From: Lunularia cruciata
Taxonomy: Eukaryota > Streptophyta > Marchantiopsida > Lunulariales > Lunulariaceae
Assembly: GCA_948567375.1 (NCBI GenBank)
Contig: OX419760.1
Coordinates: forward strand, 31,992,001-32,056,000
Length of the DNA: 64,000 nucleotides
Reading direction: 5' to 3'
The position numbers and the translations under genes were made by a program. Within the stretch, counting starts at the first letter, position 1. Every line of letters begins with the position of its first letter. A model generated the notes under the pieces. The model worked only from the letters and a program-made list of their open reading frames with translations, was not told the DNA's origin and did no database searches. Shown in pieces: positions 22,747 through 35,339 of this stretch.

Positions 22747-24400
22747 TCAAGATGCATATCTGCAGATGAAGGAGACATGGAATACTAGATGAATCTTCAT
22801 GTGGGCCGGTAATTTGAGGTAGTAGGCTACTATGCCAATGCAATGAAGTATAGAAAAAGGTCCAATAAAATGTGGTCTGAGTTTTTGAGTGCCAACTAAT
22901 GTGAGGTTGGTTGTTGATAACCAGACTTGATCCCCCACATCAAACTCCATGTGTCGGTGGTGGGCATCTGCATATTATTTTTGGCACTCTCTACTCCTTG
23001 TTGGATTCTAGAAACAAAAGTGTTGATAACATCCAGCTTGCTATCCACCAACGGATCTTCATCAAGCTTGACGGTGTGAAAGGATGTTCTCTTTACATTA
23101 GGAAGAACGGGGTGACCTATGTGGATGCATTCACTAAATTGTTGTACACAAAATCCATTAGTGGAAGTAAGGTGTCCCACCTTTCTTGCTCTTCTAGAGT
23201 AAAGCCCTTGAGCATGTCCTCAATAGTACAATTAATCCGCTCCTTCTGACCATCAATCTGTGGATGGTAGGCCATGGACATGACCAATATGGTTTTGAAG
23301 AGACCAAAGAGTGTTCTCCAAAATAAACTGGTGAATTGAATGTTCCTATCAATGATGAGCACCCAAGATAGGCCATGGTGAGAAAACACAAAATCTAAGT
23401 ACAATTGAGCTAAATGGGGAGCCATCACATCCTTGGTGGTTGTAATACTCCGAGGACAAGAGAAAAGAGAAAACACAGATTGCACACTCAAACATTCGAT
23501 GCCCCAAGGGAGCACCTTCTCTTTATTATATAGACAAAGAGGATCTCCTCCAAGGAAGCTCCACCATAGGATTAGGGACACAGATAGATGACATGTCAGC
23601 AAGCTCCACCCTTGGATTACTTACTTGGATGGGTGACCTTTCTGGTCTAGGTCCTATTTGGTTGGTCAAACAAGCTTTGACCGGAGGGAATCTTTTAGGG
23701 AATATTCTTGTAGGAATCTCAGAATCACGTGAGTAAGGTACCATTGGAAAGCTCTCGACGAGACAAAGCAGAGGGGAGGGAAGGCCAGCCTTTTTCTCTA
23801 TTGGGGGGGGGGGGAATCTGCACATTTTCGAGGCCTAATTCATCCGTTTAGGCCTTCGAAATTGCCTTCAAAGATTTTAGGCATATTTCGGTTCCTACTC
23901 TTAGTAGAAGTCCCCTTTTGGTGATACCTCTTTCTGATCTGTTTAGTCCATCATGTGTAACATCCTTCTAAATGTTACCAAACCAATTCTCACCTTTAAA
24001 TCATATGTCTAGCTATTGGTTCTAAGGTTCTCAAGTCTATTTCGGTTTCTGCCCTATTAGTAGAAGTACTCTTTTGGTGATACTTCTATCTGATCTATTT
24101 TGACCATCATGTATAACATCATTCTAGAAGTTACCAAACCAAATTTCACATCTAGATCATATGGCTAACCCTTGGTATTACAGTGGTAGGATGCTCATGG
24201 ATCATTTTTCTAAGCCAATCAACAAGGACGACAATGGAGTCAAATCCTAAGGTGGTGTTTGGGAATTCAAAAACCAGCTCCATGCTTACCTATTCCCAAT
24301 GATGTGCAAGAGTAGGAAGGGGTTGAAGGAGTCTTGTAGGAGCTTGATTAGACACTTTATTTTGTTGGTAGAAGAGGCAATTTTGAACCTACTCTGTCAT
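22747..24400 (-). pseudogene. Integrase of element 4, split by a solo LTR
   Basis: The N-terminal half lies at about 24,190-24,400 (DSIVVLVDWLRKMIHEHP) and the rest at 22,880-23,436 (TTKDVMAPHLAQLYLDFVFSHHG, then IDRNIQFTS with the second Asp, and HPQIDGQKERIN with the catalytic Glu region). The GPF-type C-terminal module LRPHFIGPFSI is at 22,747-22,950. The solo LTR 23,441-24,182 with duplicated GTGGT interrupts it. Confidence 0.88.
23441..24182 (-). repeat. Solo LTR nested in element 4 integrase
   Basis: 742 bases, the same length as the 5' LTR of element 4 (28,321-29,062) and clearly the same family. It is flanked by GTGGT at 23,436-23,440 and 24,183-24,187. The integrase reading frame resumes across the site when the LTR and one duplication are removed. 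It is formed by recombination between the two LTRs of a later insertion. Confidence 0.93.
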
Positions 24401-24699
24401 GTTGTTGCTCATCTTAGGCCAATAATAATTGCATTTGGTTGCATCTAAGATTTTGTCCACCCCAACATGATCTGCAATGGTAGAGTCATGACATTCTGCT
24501 AGGATGGTGGTCCTTAGGTCCTTGTCATCCGAGATCCATAACCCGCCATCCCAAAATGTGAGTCCTCAAGTACTGGTGACACCTTTGGATGGTCAAGCTT
24601 CTACAATTTATGGGTCAATATCTGTTGCAGCAAGCATCCTTGGCCAAAATTCAACATTCATGTTTACCTCTACCACTAGATTGTTTGCCATAGGCATTT

Positions 24700-25200
24700 G
24701 GGTGAATGCATCTACGAGTTGCCTATTGCCTTCCACATACATGATTGTCATGTTGAACCATTGTCTCCACTCTACCCACCAAATTTGTCAACGAGAGAGA
24801 TCTTTATGTGTCTCAAGGTAGACTAGAGGTTTGTGATACATCTCCACTACAAATGCCTTCTTGCCAAGATAGTGCTTCCAATGCTTGGTTGCAAGGACAA
24901 TGGCCAACTCTTCTCGTTCAATGGCATGATAGTTGCATTTTATTAGTAACAACTTCCGAGAGAAATATGCAATTGGGTGCCATCCATCCATCATGCCATT
25001 CTTGTTGTAGTATTGCTCTTATTGCTATGCTAATGCATCCATAGCCAACTTGATTGGAGGTCTTGGGTCATACCATTTCAAGATTGATGCATGTAGAAAT
25101 GCATCTTTCAATTCTTGAAAGGCCAATTCTGGTGTAGTTCTTCATATCCACTTTTTCCCCTTGCCAAGCAATGTTGTTAGAGGTTGTGTCACCCTAGAGA
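24700..25200 (-). pseudogene. RNase H of element 4
   Basis: The stretch 24,788-24,994 reads PIAYFSRKLL, then NYHAIEREELAIVLA and WKHYLG, the standard Ty3/gypsy RNase H core. The downstream tether toward integrase is weak. Confidence 0.87.
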
Positions 25201-26110
25201 AGTCCTTGACAAATCAATGATAGAACCTCGTCAACCCGAAAAAGCTCTTGAGTTTGATCCTCTAGATCGCACTATTTTTGAATGACCTCTATTTTATATG
25301 TCAACACTTGGATACTTGTTGCATTTACTTTATGCACCAAATCGTCTACTTCAAACTTGCCAAACTCACACTTTGAGATTTTAGAATACAATTGATTTTG
25401 TTGTAAATTTGGAGGACTTCTTGCAAATGTTGCTTGTGTTCCATCATTGTCCAATTGTAGACAAGAATATCATCTAAGAAAACAATAAAAAAAATTTCCA
25501 AGTATGAATAAAATATGTCATTCATCAAACTCATGAAAGTGGTTGGTGTATTGGTGAGGCCAAACGGTTTCAGCAGGTACTCAAAGTTACCATACTTTGT
25601 TCAAAAGGCAGTTTTATGAACATTTTCCTCCATAATCCAAATTTGGTTGTACTTGCTTTGCAGATCCAGTTTGGTAAAGTATTTTTCCCCATTGAGTTGA
25701 TCAAAAAATTCATCCATGCAAGGTAAGGGGTATTTTTTCTTCATTGTTTGTTGATTTAGGCCCTAATAGTCAATGCATATGAGCATTGTACCATCCTTTT
25801 TCTTTACAAACAAGACATGAGCCCCATATGATGATACATTGAGTTGGATAAATCTTTTTTGCAACATATCTTCAATTTGAGCCTTACACTCCTCCAACTC
25901 ATGAGGGGATAGATGGTATGGGACCTTACAAGGAGGTGTCTTCCTAGGAATTATCTCAATTTTATGGTCTACTCTCCTTTTTGGTGATAATCCTAATGGT
26001 TGGTCATCCGAGAAAATATCTTGGAACTCATTAACCACATCTTTCAATTTCTCAAGAACTTGTCCATTGAATTGAGCACTCTGGACTTCTCTTATTAGAC
26101 CCATAAACAT
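25200..26110 (-). pseudogene. Reverse transcriptase of element 4
   Basis: The N-terminal part has HVLFVKKKDGTMLICIDYR, then LPCMDEFFDQL, KLDLQSKYNQI and the catalytic FLDDILVYN near 25,455-25,480. The connection runs to KISKCEFG at about 25,370. Frames shift at least twice. Confidence 0.9.
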
Positions 26111-26114
26111 CTAT

Positions 26115-26495
26115 CTATATTACAAATAATTGTTTTCCTATGATATAGAGAAGTACTTCTTGCTTGCGTGCTCTATCTTTAACTCTAATGATCTTCCATT
26201 GGTGAGTTCTCACTACTTTCTTTCTCCAATCTACCATAGGATTATAGTGCTCTATCCATAACATGCTTAAGATTGCATCATAATGAGCTAAATTTATCAT
26301 TTGCCACTCAATTACTTCTTGATATTCTCCTATAGAGAGTGTAATTGTTCTCGGTAACGACTCAATCCTCTTTGTTTGTCCATTAAGTAACTCAACTTCT
26401 TCACTCTTGTCCTTCTCTAGATCCATTCCTAATCTCAGTGCAATAGAGCGGGACAAGAAATTCTCTATTGCTCCAAGATCTATGAGTACTCTCAC
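26115..26495 (-). pseudogene. Retropepsin of element 4
   Basis: 127-codon open stretch. The active-site motif reads VLIDLGAIENFLS (DSG decayed to DLG), with the second half HYDAILSMLWIEHYNP matching the usual protease end. One frame is intact over the whole domain. Confidence 0.88.
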
Positions 26496-26739
26496 CTAAT
26501 TGCCTTCTAGGACTCCATTCACAACAATCAATTGTGAGTTTTCCTTTCCGGATCTTTGCGCACTCGTCCACTTCCTCCCCTTGCTTTTTTGCTTTCTAAT
26601 TAAGCTAGTAAGGCTGCAAGGTACATTTATTGGTGATCTTTATTTTTCAAGGTGATTTTTGCATCCTCTTCTTCAGTTTATCTCTCCATGTTGTTCAAAG
26701 ATCACCTGTATGGAGGCCGAGGGCCTCTAAGAAGATGGT

Positions 26740-27740
26740 CACAACAATTGATGCATATGTGCCCAATACGGCCACAATTATAACAACGACATTGTTCTCC
26801 TTGAGGTCCTTCTCCTCATGCAACTCCCTCTCTCTATTCTTCCACTCATGCCTATTCTCCTTGGAGTGGTCATGCTCCTTGGTCTCAAAACCAAAGGTTG
26901 CTCAATTCCATAGGAACTGGTCCACCCACGTGTGACATTTCAACTCAATAATGTTGAGATGGAACTACTCCTTCACCTCCTCCAAGTGCCCTAGCTATTC
27001 TCTGAGCGCAAGCAATGGCCTCAAATACAATACAAGGATTTTGTACCATGACTTCTTGGCAAATCCGCTCCTTCACATTTGAAATTATCTAGTGCCTCTA
27101 TTGGACTCATGATGGTTATTGCAACTTGTAGATCAAGAAAGACCTTCAAATACTCTTGTATGCTATTCTTCTACCTCAATCCTCATAGTTGGGTTTGGGT
27201 CATTTGCACAAAGTCCACAGACTAGAAATTCTTCAACAGTCCTTCTTGCATTGTTGTCCATGTGACCTCTCTTCTTTCTGTCAACCTTTGATCATTCTCA
27301 AACATCATACCATGTGAGGGCTTTATTGATCAAGTACCCACATGCAAACACACCTACATACTGCTTGGTGATTTCCATTGAAAACAATTTGAAGTATTAA
27401 TTCATCCTCAAAATCCAATTTTCCACTACTCCCATAGAATGTTGCACTTTGTAGGGCTCAATGTTGCAAGTCTTCTTCATTCATAGTAGCAATGTGGCTT
27501 CATTGTTGACCAGATTTGGTGCTATTGGCATGGGTGCCTCTCCAAGAGCGTCAACCACATGTATCAAGTTTTGTGATGGTTCTCCCTCTTGCATTGCTTG
27601 GTCATTCCTAAAGGTCTGTACTTGACTTTGTAATTCATCCATGGTCATCTTTATCTCTTGAAATTTGTTCAACATCCACTGCATTCCTTGCATCAGCTCT
27701 TGCAATTGTGGATCCATGGTTCCTACAAACACTCAATCTC
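26740..27740 (-). pseudogene. gag of element 4 with zinc knuckle
   Basis: The N-terminus is at 27,481-27,732 (DPQLQELMQGMQWMLNKFQE, coiled-coil-like). An intact CCHC knuckle CYNCGRIGHICINC is at 26,744-26,785. The intervening capsid region is broken by stops. Confidence 0.82.
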
Positions 27741-28303
27741 TACTTCCTACTTTAAAAGAGAGTTAATATGATCACTTGAGAGAGTGCACAAACTATATGG
27801 ACTACCATTGGAACTTAAGAGGCTATCACTCATTGATAGTATTCCTCACAAAATTGTGGACTACAATATCCTTAAATATCACTTTTGGTCTAACTACATA
27901 ATAGATTTCTACTTATATGTTGAAAGGATGAGGATTTGGTACATTTAGACCCATAACATCATCATAATAAAATGTAGATTGTCAAATACCACTCTTTGTT
28001 GTATACCACCATAGGTAGAATCACCGGGTTTGGTAAATTCATCACTCGATCCATGAATTCTACTCCAAAGTGATAAACTAGAGATACTCTCATTTGTCAC
28101 ATTGGATATACATAATCTTGATGTGTAATGGATTCAAGAATGTAAAGCTTGGTGCATGAAATTGTACTCTTGGTTCATCCATCCCATCTACTCTCAAAGT
28201 ACTTCCCAAGTCTAGCAATTGCACTATGTTCTCCTCTCAAATTACTCAGTTTCAGTAGCTCGTGCTCTTCCAAGAAGGATAATCGAGTCTCTTTTATTAA
28301 AAC

Positions 28304-28320
28304 ACCCACTTTGATACCAT
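28304..28320 (-). promoter_or_regulatory. Primer-binding site of element 4
   Basis: The minus strand directly inside the 5' LTR reads TGGTATCAAAGTGGG, close to the initiator-tRNA-Met complement. Confidence 0.85.
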
Positions 28321-29062
28321 TTTAATACTTCAAGGACAAGAGAACTCCCCAAGAAAGAAAACACAAGTTTCACACTCAATCCTCCGATGCTCCAAAGGAG
28401 CACCTTCTCTTTATTATATAGCCAAAGAGGATCTCCTCCAAGGAAGCTCCACCATAGGATTAGGTACATGGATAGGTGACCTGTTAGTGAGCTCTACCCT
28501 TAGATTAATTGCTTGGATGGGTGACATGTTGGTCTTGGTCTCATCTGGTTGGTCAGGCTTTGACCAGAGGGTATCTTTTAGGGAATCTTCTTGTAAAAAT
28601 CTCAAAATCATGTGGGTGAGGTACTGTTGGAAAGCTCTTGGTGAGACAAACCAAGGGAGAGGGAAGGCCAACCTATCCTTTACTAGGGGAGGAATCTGCA
28701 CATTTTTGAGACCCAATTCATATATTTAAGCCTTCAAAATTGCCTCTAAAGTTTTCAAGCCTACTTTGGCTTCTACCTTATTAGTAGATGTGCTCTATTG
28801 GTGATACCTCTATCTGATCCACTTTCTCTATCATATGTAACATCCTTCTAGATGCCACCACCCCAAGTTTCACCTTTAGATTATATGCCTAGCTATTGAT
28901 TCAAAAGTTTCTAAGCATGTTTTGATTTCTGGCCTATTAATAAAAGTACTCTTTTGGTAATACCTCTATATTATATACTTAGTCCATCATGTATAATATC
29001 CTTCCAGATGTTACCAAACCAAATTTCATCTCTAGATCATCTATTTAGCTATTGGTATTACA
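28321..29062 (-). repeat. 5' LTR of element 4 (long form)
   Basis: 742 bases with two copies of a roughly 150-base tandem unit in the U3 part, against one copy in the 3' LTR. Confidence 0.9.
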
Positions 29063-29800
29063 CTAATATATCATAGTCTTTTGAAATTTTTCACATTGGA
29101 TCACAACCCTAGGGCCTCCTCCCTTGAAAAATTTCAAATCTTTTCATCAAGCCATTTGGCCTAGGCATCTTTCTATTCAGCACATATATTTCAGATTTGG
29201 TTTGAAAACCACTCCCTTACTTAAAAAACTCATAACTTCTTGCATAAGAATAATCTCTCTCTAATTCTTTGGCCAAAAGGTAGAATATTATGCACTAAAT
29301 TTTCTTGGAGAGTTCTATAACAATCCAATGACAAATGAAGAAATGAAAAACTTTGTACAAAATTCCAAAGAGTGTGCAATTTCTAGGAATAGTTTACCCT
29401 AACACCTTCCAAAATTTCTAGCTCAAAGCATGTAGCAGCCCTTACAATTAGTTCAAGTATCACACTTAACACATAATCCAAGCTATCCTCTATGAAATTT
29501 CAAATCCAGATCTTAAACTTGAGATTTTGCCCAAAATCATCGTAATCCCAAAATCTACCATCCACCTCACACAATATCTCCAAATTCTCTCATGTGTATA
29601 GTAAGTACAATATCACCTCAAAAATATCATAATAAACTATAGGGTATACAATAGGTCCAAATTTTCAAACATAAGTTCAGCCTTTTCCTCCCCTAATGTT
29701 CTCTCCAAGTGAGCTCTCATAGTCTTCTTTTGTCTAATATAAAATTGTATGTGGAACATTATCTTGCCTTGTAGAGAGGTCTCGATAATAGAACCAAAAA
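29063..29800 (-). other. Leader of element 3
   Basis: AT-rich, no domain recognised. The minus strand just inside the 5' LTR reads TTTTTGGTTCTATTATCGAG, an unclear primer-binding site not matching initiator tRNA-Met. Confidence 0.5.
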
Positions 29801-30486
29801 TGTAAGCTGGCCTATCTCTCACTTAGGATGAACTTTGATAGCTATTATGGTTGCACACCATGGATTAAGAAGGCAAGGAACCCTAACTCCATCATACCCC
29901 TCCAAGACTAACACTCCAAGACTCAAACCATTACTCACTAGAGAACTCAATGAGAGAGATAGTTGCAAATAAAAGGATGATGAGTACCTCCTTAACCCCA
30001 GTTTATATACTTATGAAATAGTTACGCACCAAAGTTACTAATTATTGGAGTAACTCAAATTACTAGGCTAAAAGTCAAATAAAGTCAAAAGTCTAAAAAT
30101 ATCCATACTCATAGGAATATTCTCCTAAGCATATTGTCTTATCTTGATCCAACCACTAAGTCAAGGATTACTTCACATGAGCTTTTTTTGGACTATAGAA
30201 GAATCCAAAACAAAAAGGCTTGTGGATCTGAGAGTTCTCAATTCTTTCCTCAAATCCAAACACCTAGCAATAATACCAAGTCACTACATAAGAATCAAAA
30301 ATAGTGGTACTTATCTTTTCCACTTTCTCTAAAGTAAGGTCTTTTCTATCTTAGCTATGACTAACTTTAGCTACTCATGACTAATGTAGAATCATCTTTT
30401 ATCTTTATATACATAATATCTCTCAACTACTTATAATACCAAACTAAATATCACAATAGCTCATACATGCACAAATGGGTGTTATA
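29801..30486 (-). repeat. 5' LTR of element 3
   Basis: 686 bases, matching 17,816-18,486. It is followed outward by GGACT, the duplication copy, after which element 2 gag resumes. Confidence 0.9.
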
Positions 30487-31480
30487 GGACTGACAAAATG
30501 AGGAGCTTGCAAGAGTTCCAACATAAGGCTATAGAGAGCCTATGTGATGCATACTCTTGCATGAGATAGCTAATCAGTTTTACTCAAAGAGTTATTGAGG
30601 CATAGGCAGTCTAGTTTTGGCATGGGCTTTTGGATAGGGAGTTATAACATAAAGTACATGACATTATTTTGTTATAGGCTACTTCACTTACTTTGGTAGT
30701 AGTCTTTGGTTTGGTTGCGTGTATTGAACTCAACATGGTGGAGGAGAGAGTGGTGACATTTGGATTTGGTAGAGAGACCTCATCCACAATTGTTACTTCT
30801 TTTGAGTACAACAAAGTGCACCATGCCATGTTGGCTTCCAATGGCAAAGTGGATAGCTCAAATCCTATGGAGTGAGTGGAGGGCCTAGTGTAGCTAGACC
30901 CTTACCTTCATTTTCAAGTTAGCAGTAGCCAATGAATGGTGGTGTTGCATGTTGGACTTATGGTGGATCTCACCACAAGAGAGATTGCACTCAAGAAAGC
31001 CGACATGATACCTCTAGTGCATCACAACCAACATAAAGATTTTGTGACTATTGCCATAGATTTGGTTGTACTAGTAGTTGATGCTTTAACCTTCATCCAA
31101 AGTAACGGAGTGGTAGGACTATTATGGAAAGTGGTAGAGGAGCTCCAAGTCATGGTGGACAAGGTGATAGAGGATCCACACCTGGTAGGGGTGCAGTGTA
31201 CTTGCTCTTACTTTTGATACAACCATGGCTACTCGGATTGAGCCATTAGAGCAAACATGCATGGCCATCACTCAAAGGAGATTAGATTTGGATGTTGAGG
31301 CTTCCACTTCTTATGCTAGTGATAGAGACGTCTTGGACTTCATGTGTAGAACAACATAGGTAGATACATCTACCATAGTGACTAGGAGTGCAATACATGC
31401 TCAAAGCCTAGAAGAGCATCAGTGGAGTTGGATCCATAGAGAGGAGAGGTTGGTAGATAGGTCGACTTCCCCAATTTTTT
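30487..31480 (+). pseudogene. Last part of gag, element 2
   Basis: Resumes the gag frame interrupted at 17,815 and matches element 1 gag about 6,240-7,110 in opposite orientation. The two zinc-knuckle regions lie at about 30,940-31,060 and are heavily decayed (GGSHHKRE is visible). Confidence 0.75.
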
Positions 31481-31959
31481 ACACTCTTTGAGGCACTACG
31501 GATGACATCCATGGCTCCTAGATGTCCTAGTGCATATATGGTAGGTGGTGATGGGGTGCATGATAGACTATCTACTATTCAACCACCTACTACTACACAA
31601 ATTAAGTCTAGCTTGATGGTGAGGACAAATCAATTGATTATATACTTTCCTTTATTCTCAACTAGTGATATGTTTACATTGGAAGTTGACCCAACTCCAA
31701 CGTTTTGATTAGCTACCACACTTTGTGAGAGTATGGATGATGTGGTTCCTGCTTCTAGAGCAGAGGTGGTTGATAGTGGATTTGACTTGGTTGAGGAGCA
31801 TGGGATCCGCTCAACAATCAATGGTTTATGGAAAGCATCAACAGCTAGATTAGAGGAGAAGTTACCAACTAGACTTGCCTTTGAGCAAGCATAGTTCACA
31901 CTTGGAGTTATCTATTTGGATAACCAAAAGGGGATTTTTCATTTGGTGGGACCTTCAAG

Positions 31960-32190
31960 GAAGATCTATACACCATAGAGGATCTTCTTAGACTCTGGTG
32001 AGCAACCCTTTATGTTGGGGAAGGCTACAATTGTTGGTTTAGAGCTACGGAAGACCAATATGGAGAGGTATCTATTTTAGATCCAAACATCTCTAAGGGG
32101 TGGTTCTACAAAATATATCACATGTCAAGAGCTTGTTGTTTAAATTCAACCTCATCATCCAATTGATAGATTTATGGCAAGAGCTTAGGC
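31960..32190 (+). pseudogene. Retropepsin of element 2
   Basis: The active-site segment FLDSGEQPFMLGKA keeps the DSG triad (31,991-31,999), unlike the element 1 copy. The rest of the domain continues with stops until about 32,190. Confidence 0.72.
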
Positions 32191-32689
32191 TATTGTGACA
32201 ATAATTGAGTCATATGATGTGCTAGTTGGTGGAGCAGTATTATACTCCATGGGTTTAAGTATTGACTATTGGGAGGAGATAGCCTCCTATCAACCAAGTT
32301 GGCAATAAGGTGAGGGATAGGTATATTGCCTACTAGTATGCTTTAGTAGTTGCAGTCTTGGTTCACTATAGTCAAGGACCATGGCAACATCAATTTCAAC
32401 TTTCAATGGTTTTGTTACTTGGCCTGGTGACTTATTGGAAGAGAATGCCCTTGTAGAGGATACTGCAATACCAAAGAAGATCATTCAGATTTGAAGTATG
32501 AGTGAGATCATTCCATCCACCTTGGGTGCTCCATTGTGGAGTTCTGAGAAGACATTGCAGCAATATGCAGATCACTTGGTGTAACAAGCTTAGAGTGGAG
32601 CCTTTGTACCACTAAGAAACTAGTGTGAGGATGAGCCTCCAAAGACTATCCCCGTTGTTACCTTTGGATACCACACTCATTGCTTGGCA

Positions 32690-33690
32690 ATATCCAATAG
32701 CGAGAGTATGTTTATTGGAGTACTTTAGTGGTATTAGCATTGGACTAGTTGCAATATTACATGCGGGTATATGAGTACAAAGGTAATTGTATGTAGAGAG
32801 AGATGAGATTTCTAGGCAAGTCTCTCTACATCATGTGACACACTTGGCCTATCGGTATCCTCACTTATTACTGATGTGAGGAATCAAGGGTTACCAAAAG
32901 ACATTTTTCTACTGGGAGTACAAGATTTGGAGAGACATGGACCCATTTCATTTGGTGATTTTTGGATGGCTAAGTCAAGGATATACCTATGCTGGCCAAG
33001 GTCAAGATCTCCAAGATCTCAATTTTGGTGTGTTTTTAGAGATATTACATATACTACAACATCTCTACGTTCATTAATTCATTTCTCTAACTTACATTTT
33101 AGAGAACATCCCTTTGATGGATGATTCTTGCACCCAAGTGGTGGCGAGTACACATTAGGTTCATTCTTGGATGGAACCTGCCATGTTATTGGATTCAGTT
33201 AGAGTGGGATCATAAGCTCATCATCTTCATCTTTGGTAGACTAACCTCTTACCCGAAGAGGTTCTATAGCATGCTTATCATAAGATTCAACGACTAGACT
33301 ACCTTACTATTGATGACACTTTGGATGTTGGTTTCCAGTCTTAAATGGTGGTAGTGGCTGATAGGTCACCTAAGGAAGTGGTGAACCTAGTTGGACAACC
33401 ACAAGCTGCTTTACCCACACTTATGAGCTTCCTAAGCTCTCATGCTTTTTGAGAGGAAGGACTTAGACCTATTTGGGACTCATAGTAGTTGGTGGAGCCC
33501 AACACGGATGAGAGGGAACATACAATGAGTTTTTGCACTGGTATTACCCCTATTATAGTGATGTCAAAGGCATCCAAGCGTCAAGTGTTAGTTCAAGCTA
33601 TGGACTTGAATTGTTTGACTTGGATTATAAGCCTTGGCTTGGTAGAGCAATATAGAATGCGTTGGATAGGCATCACCACTCGGACATTTG
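32690..33690 (+). pseudogene. C5-cytosine DNA methyltransferase-like domain, element 2
   Basis: The second copy of the domain in element 1 (3,860-4,925). Motif I reads LLEYFSGISIGL (32,706-32,783) and continues to LYVERDE. Motif IV reads FHLVIFGWLSQG (about 32,945-32,985), where catalytic Pro-Cys has become Leu-Ser. Motif VI YILENIPLM lies near 33,096-33,125, a motif VIII-like MLLDSVRVGS near 33,190, and a C-terminal KRQVLVQAMDLNCLTWI stretch near 33,575-33,630 resembles motifs IX/X of DNMT3. Several stops and at least one 1-base insertion relative to element 1 are present. Order and spacing are conserved between the two copies, so the domain belongs to the family. Confidence 0.82.
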
Positions 33691-34219
33691 TGAGCTTTGT
33701 GCCTATAAAGATGGTTCAAGCACATGCTAGAATATAGACTGAGTGTGCAAGGTATTCTTAGGACACAACCAATGGTTACTAGTGAGAGTGGTCTACTTGG
33801 GGTCTATCCAGGTGAGTGTGGTCTACTTGGATTACACCCTTGGTCTACTTGGGATGCAACTAGAGGACATATGGAGCTTGCAGCCACATAGGAGGGAGTT
33901 TTCCACATTGAGGTTGGGACCTCTAGTGGTTAGGGGCATGACACTACTGCTCCAAAGGGACTAGTGTAGCAACCAAGGCAATACGTCTTCCATTCTTATA
34001 TCAATTATAGAGGATACTTGGGGGCCAGATCTTGGACCCAAGCTTACAAGAGGAGAAAGATATAGAGTTTGGAAGTTCTTGACAAGCTACACAAGTTGTT
34101 TTTCCTTTAATATAAAGGATTGGGATGCTCTGAAAGGACCTAGTATTCAGATTGAGCTAACTAGTGATATACTAATTTTTTGATATCCCTATCGATATAG
34201 TAACATGGAGAGCATTAAT

Positions 34220-35044
34220 TCAGAGCCAAAGTAGAGACATTTATGAGGTTGGTTTGGTGGAGATTTCATATGGAGAGTATGTGTCAGCTATAGTGATGCC
34301 AACTAAGAAGAAGAAAGATATGCATGGCAACTACACATTATTGTCCTATCAACTAATAGACCAAGGCTGATTGGTATGCCATGCCTACACTGTAGGAGAT
34401 CTTTGATGTGTTGGGCATGCAATGGTCTTTAGTAGTTTGGATCTTTGAGCAAGATATCATCAATTTTTAATCAAAGAGGAGGATAAGTCCAAGACAACAT
34501 TTTGGGCTATTGATCCTCACGACAAGGATGTATTATATTAGTGGAGGTTCTTACTATTTGGGTTAAAGAACACTCTTGCCGAGTTCCAAAGGATCATGGA
34601 TAGGATCATAGTAGTATTGGATTTTTCTTAGTGCTATATTGATGACATTTTTGTCTATAGCACTATTTATGGAAGAGCATGAGAGACATTTGTTGGAGGT
34701 GTTTGAGAGGTTGAGATCTCAAGGACTCAAATTACATCCCAAGAATTGTAGATCCTTCTATGAACAAGTTGAGTATTTGGATCATCATACTTTCTACCTT
34801 GGAGGACTTGGTGTTTAGTAGACCAAGGTGGAGACTATTGCATATATTCCTTGGCCTATAGATGTGAGTGGAGTGCAAGGATTCCTTGGGTTGGCAAACT
34901 TGTATCGCCAATATGTTAGAGGATTTAGTGCTATTGCCAAGGTCTTGACAAAGCTGACCAAGTTTACATAGGAATGGTGTTGGGGAGATGAGCAAGAAAG
35001 AGCTTTTTTAGAGCTCAAGGAGAGGTTGACATCTATCCCTAATA
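34220..35044 (+). pseudogene. Reverse transcriptase of element 2
   Basis: The N-terminal part EISYGEYVSAIVMPTKKKKD is at about 34,260. The catalytic YIDD is intact at 34,635-34,646, followed by IFVYS. The thumb region is FLGLANLYRQYVRGFSAIAK (about 34,885-34,945). Immediately downstream, near 35,045, the RNase H domain present in element 1 is missing. Confidence 0.88.
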
Positions 35045-35339
35045 CATCTATCTTTCTTTGTATATTTTTTGAGGCTTTGGTGATATCTTTCTCAATGCAT
35101 ACAGGAAGAGTTATTGAGGTCATAGATTTGGAAGGTGGAGATATTAGTATAGGTTTAGCAAGGCATTCATGATGATGTCTTAATGATGGACTATCTTTGC
35201 ATTGGTGTTGTGGGTGGCATAGTTGGAGCCAAGGAGAGAGATTGTATTCTTCAACAAGCCATGTGGTTCAGATTGGACAGTATACACCTTCTTTGTGTAT
35301 GGGAGGATGGTAGAGTGCAAGTAGTACCACTTCCATCCT

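Larger units (their letters stand above)
21913..29062 (-). mobile_element. Element 4: chromodomain-bearing Ty3/gypsy element (chromovirus)
   Basis: LTRs at 21,913-22,504 and 28,321-29,062, with primer-binding site and polypurine tract in the correct places. The internal order on the minus strand is gag, protease, RT, RNase H, integrase, chromodomain. With its nested solo LTR removed it is about 6.4 kb. Flanks are TTGGT (left) and CTAAT (right), which could be one duplication CTGGT after three transitions, but they do not match as they stand. It is inserted in the leader/gag region of element 3. Confidence 0.9.
17816..30486 (-). mobile_element. Element 3: RT-less Ty3/gypsy derivative
   Basis: Flanked by GGATT (17,810-17,814) and GGACT (30,487-30,491), one transition apart. 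Minus-strand LTRs begin TATAACACCC (probably decayed TGTAACACCC) and end in GGCTTACA-like sequence. With element 4 removed it is about 5.5 kb: leader, gag, protease, then directly a fragment of integrase. RT and RNase H are absent. It would have needed enzymes from a relative if it moved in this form; otherwise the deletion followed insertion. Confidence 0.87.
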
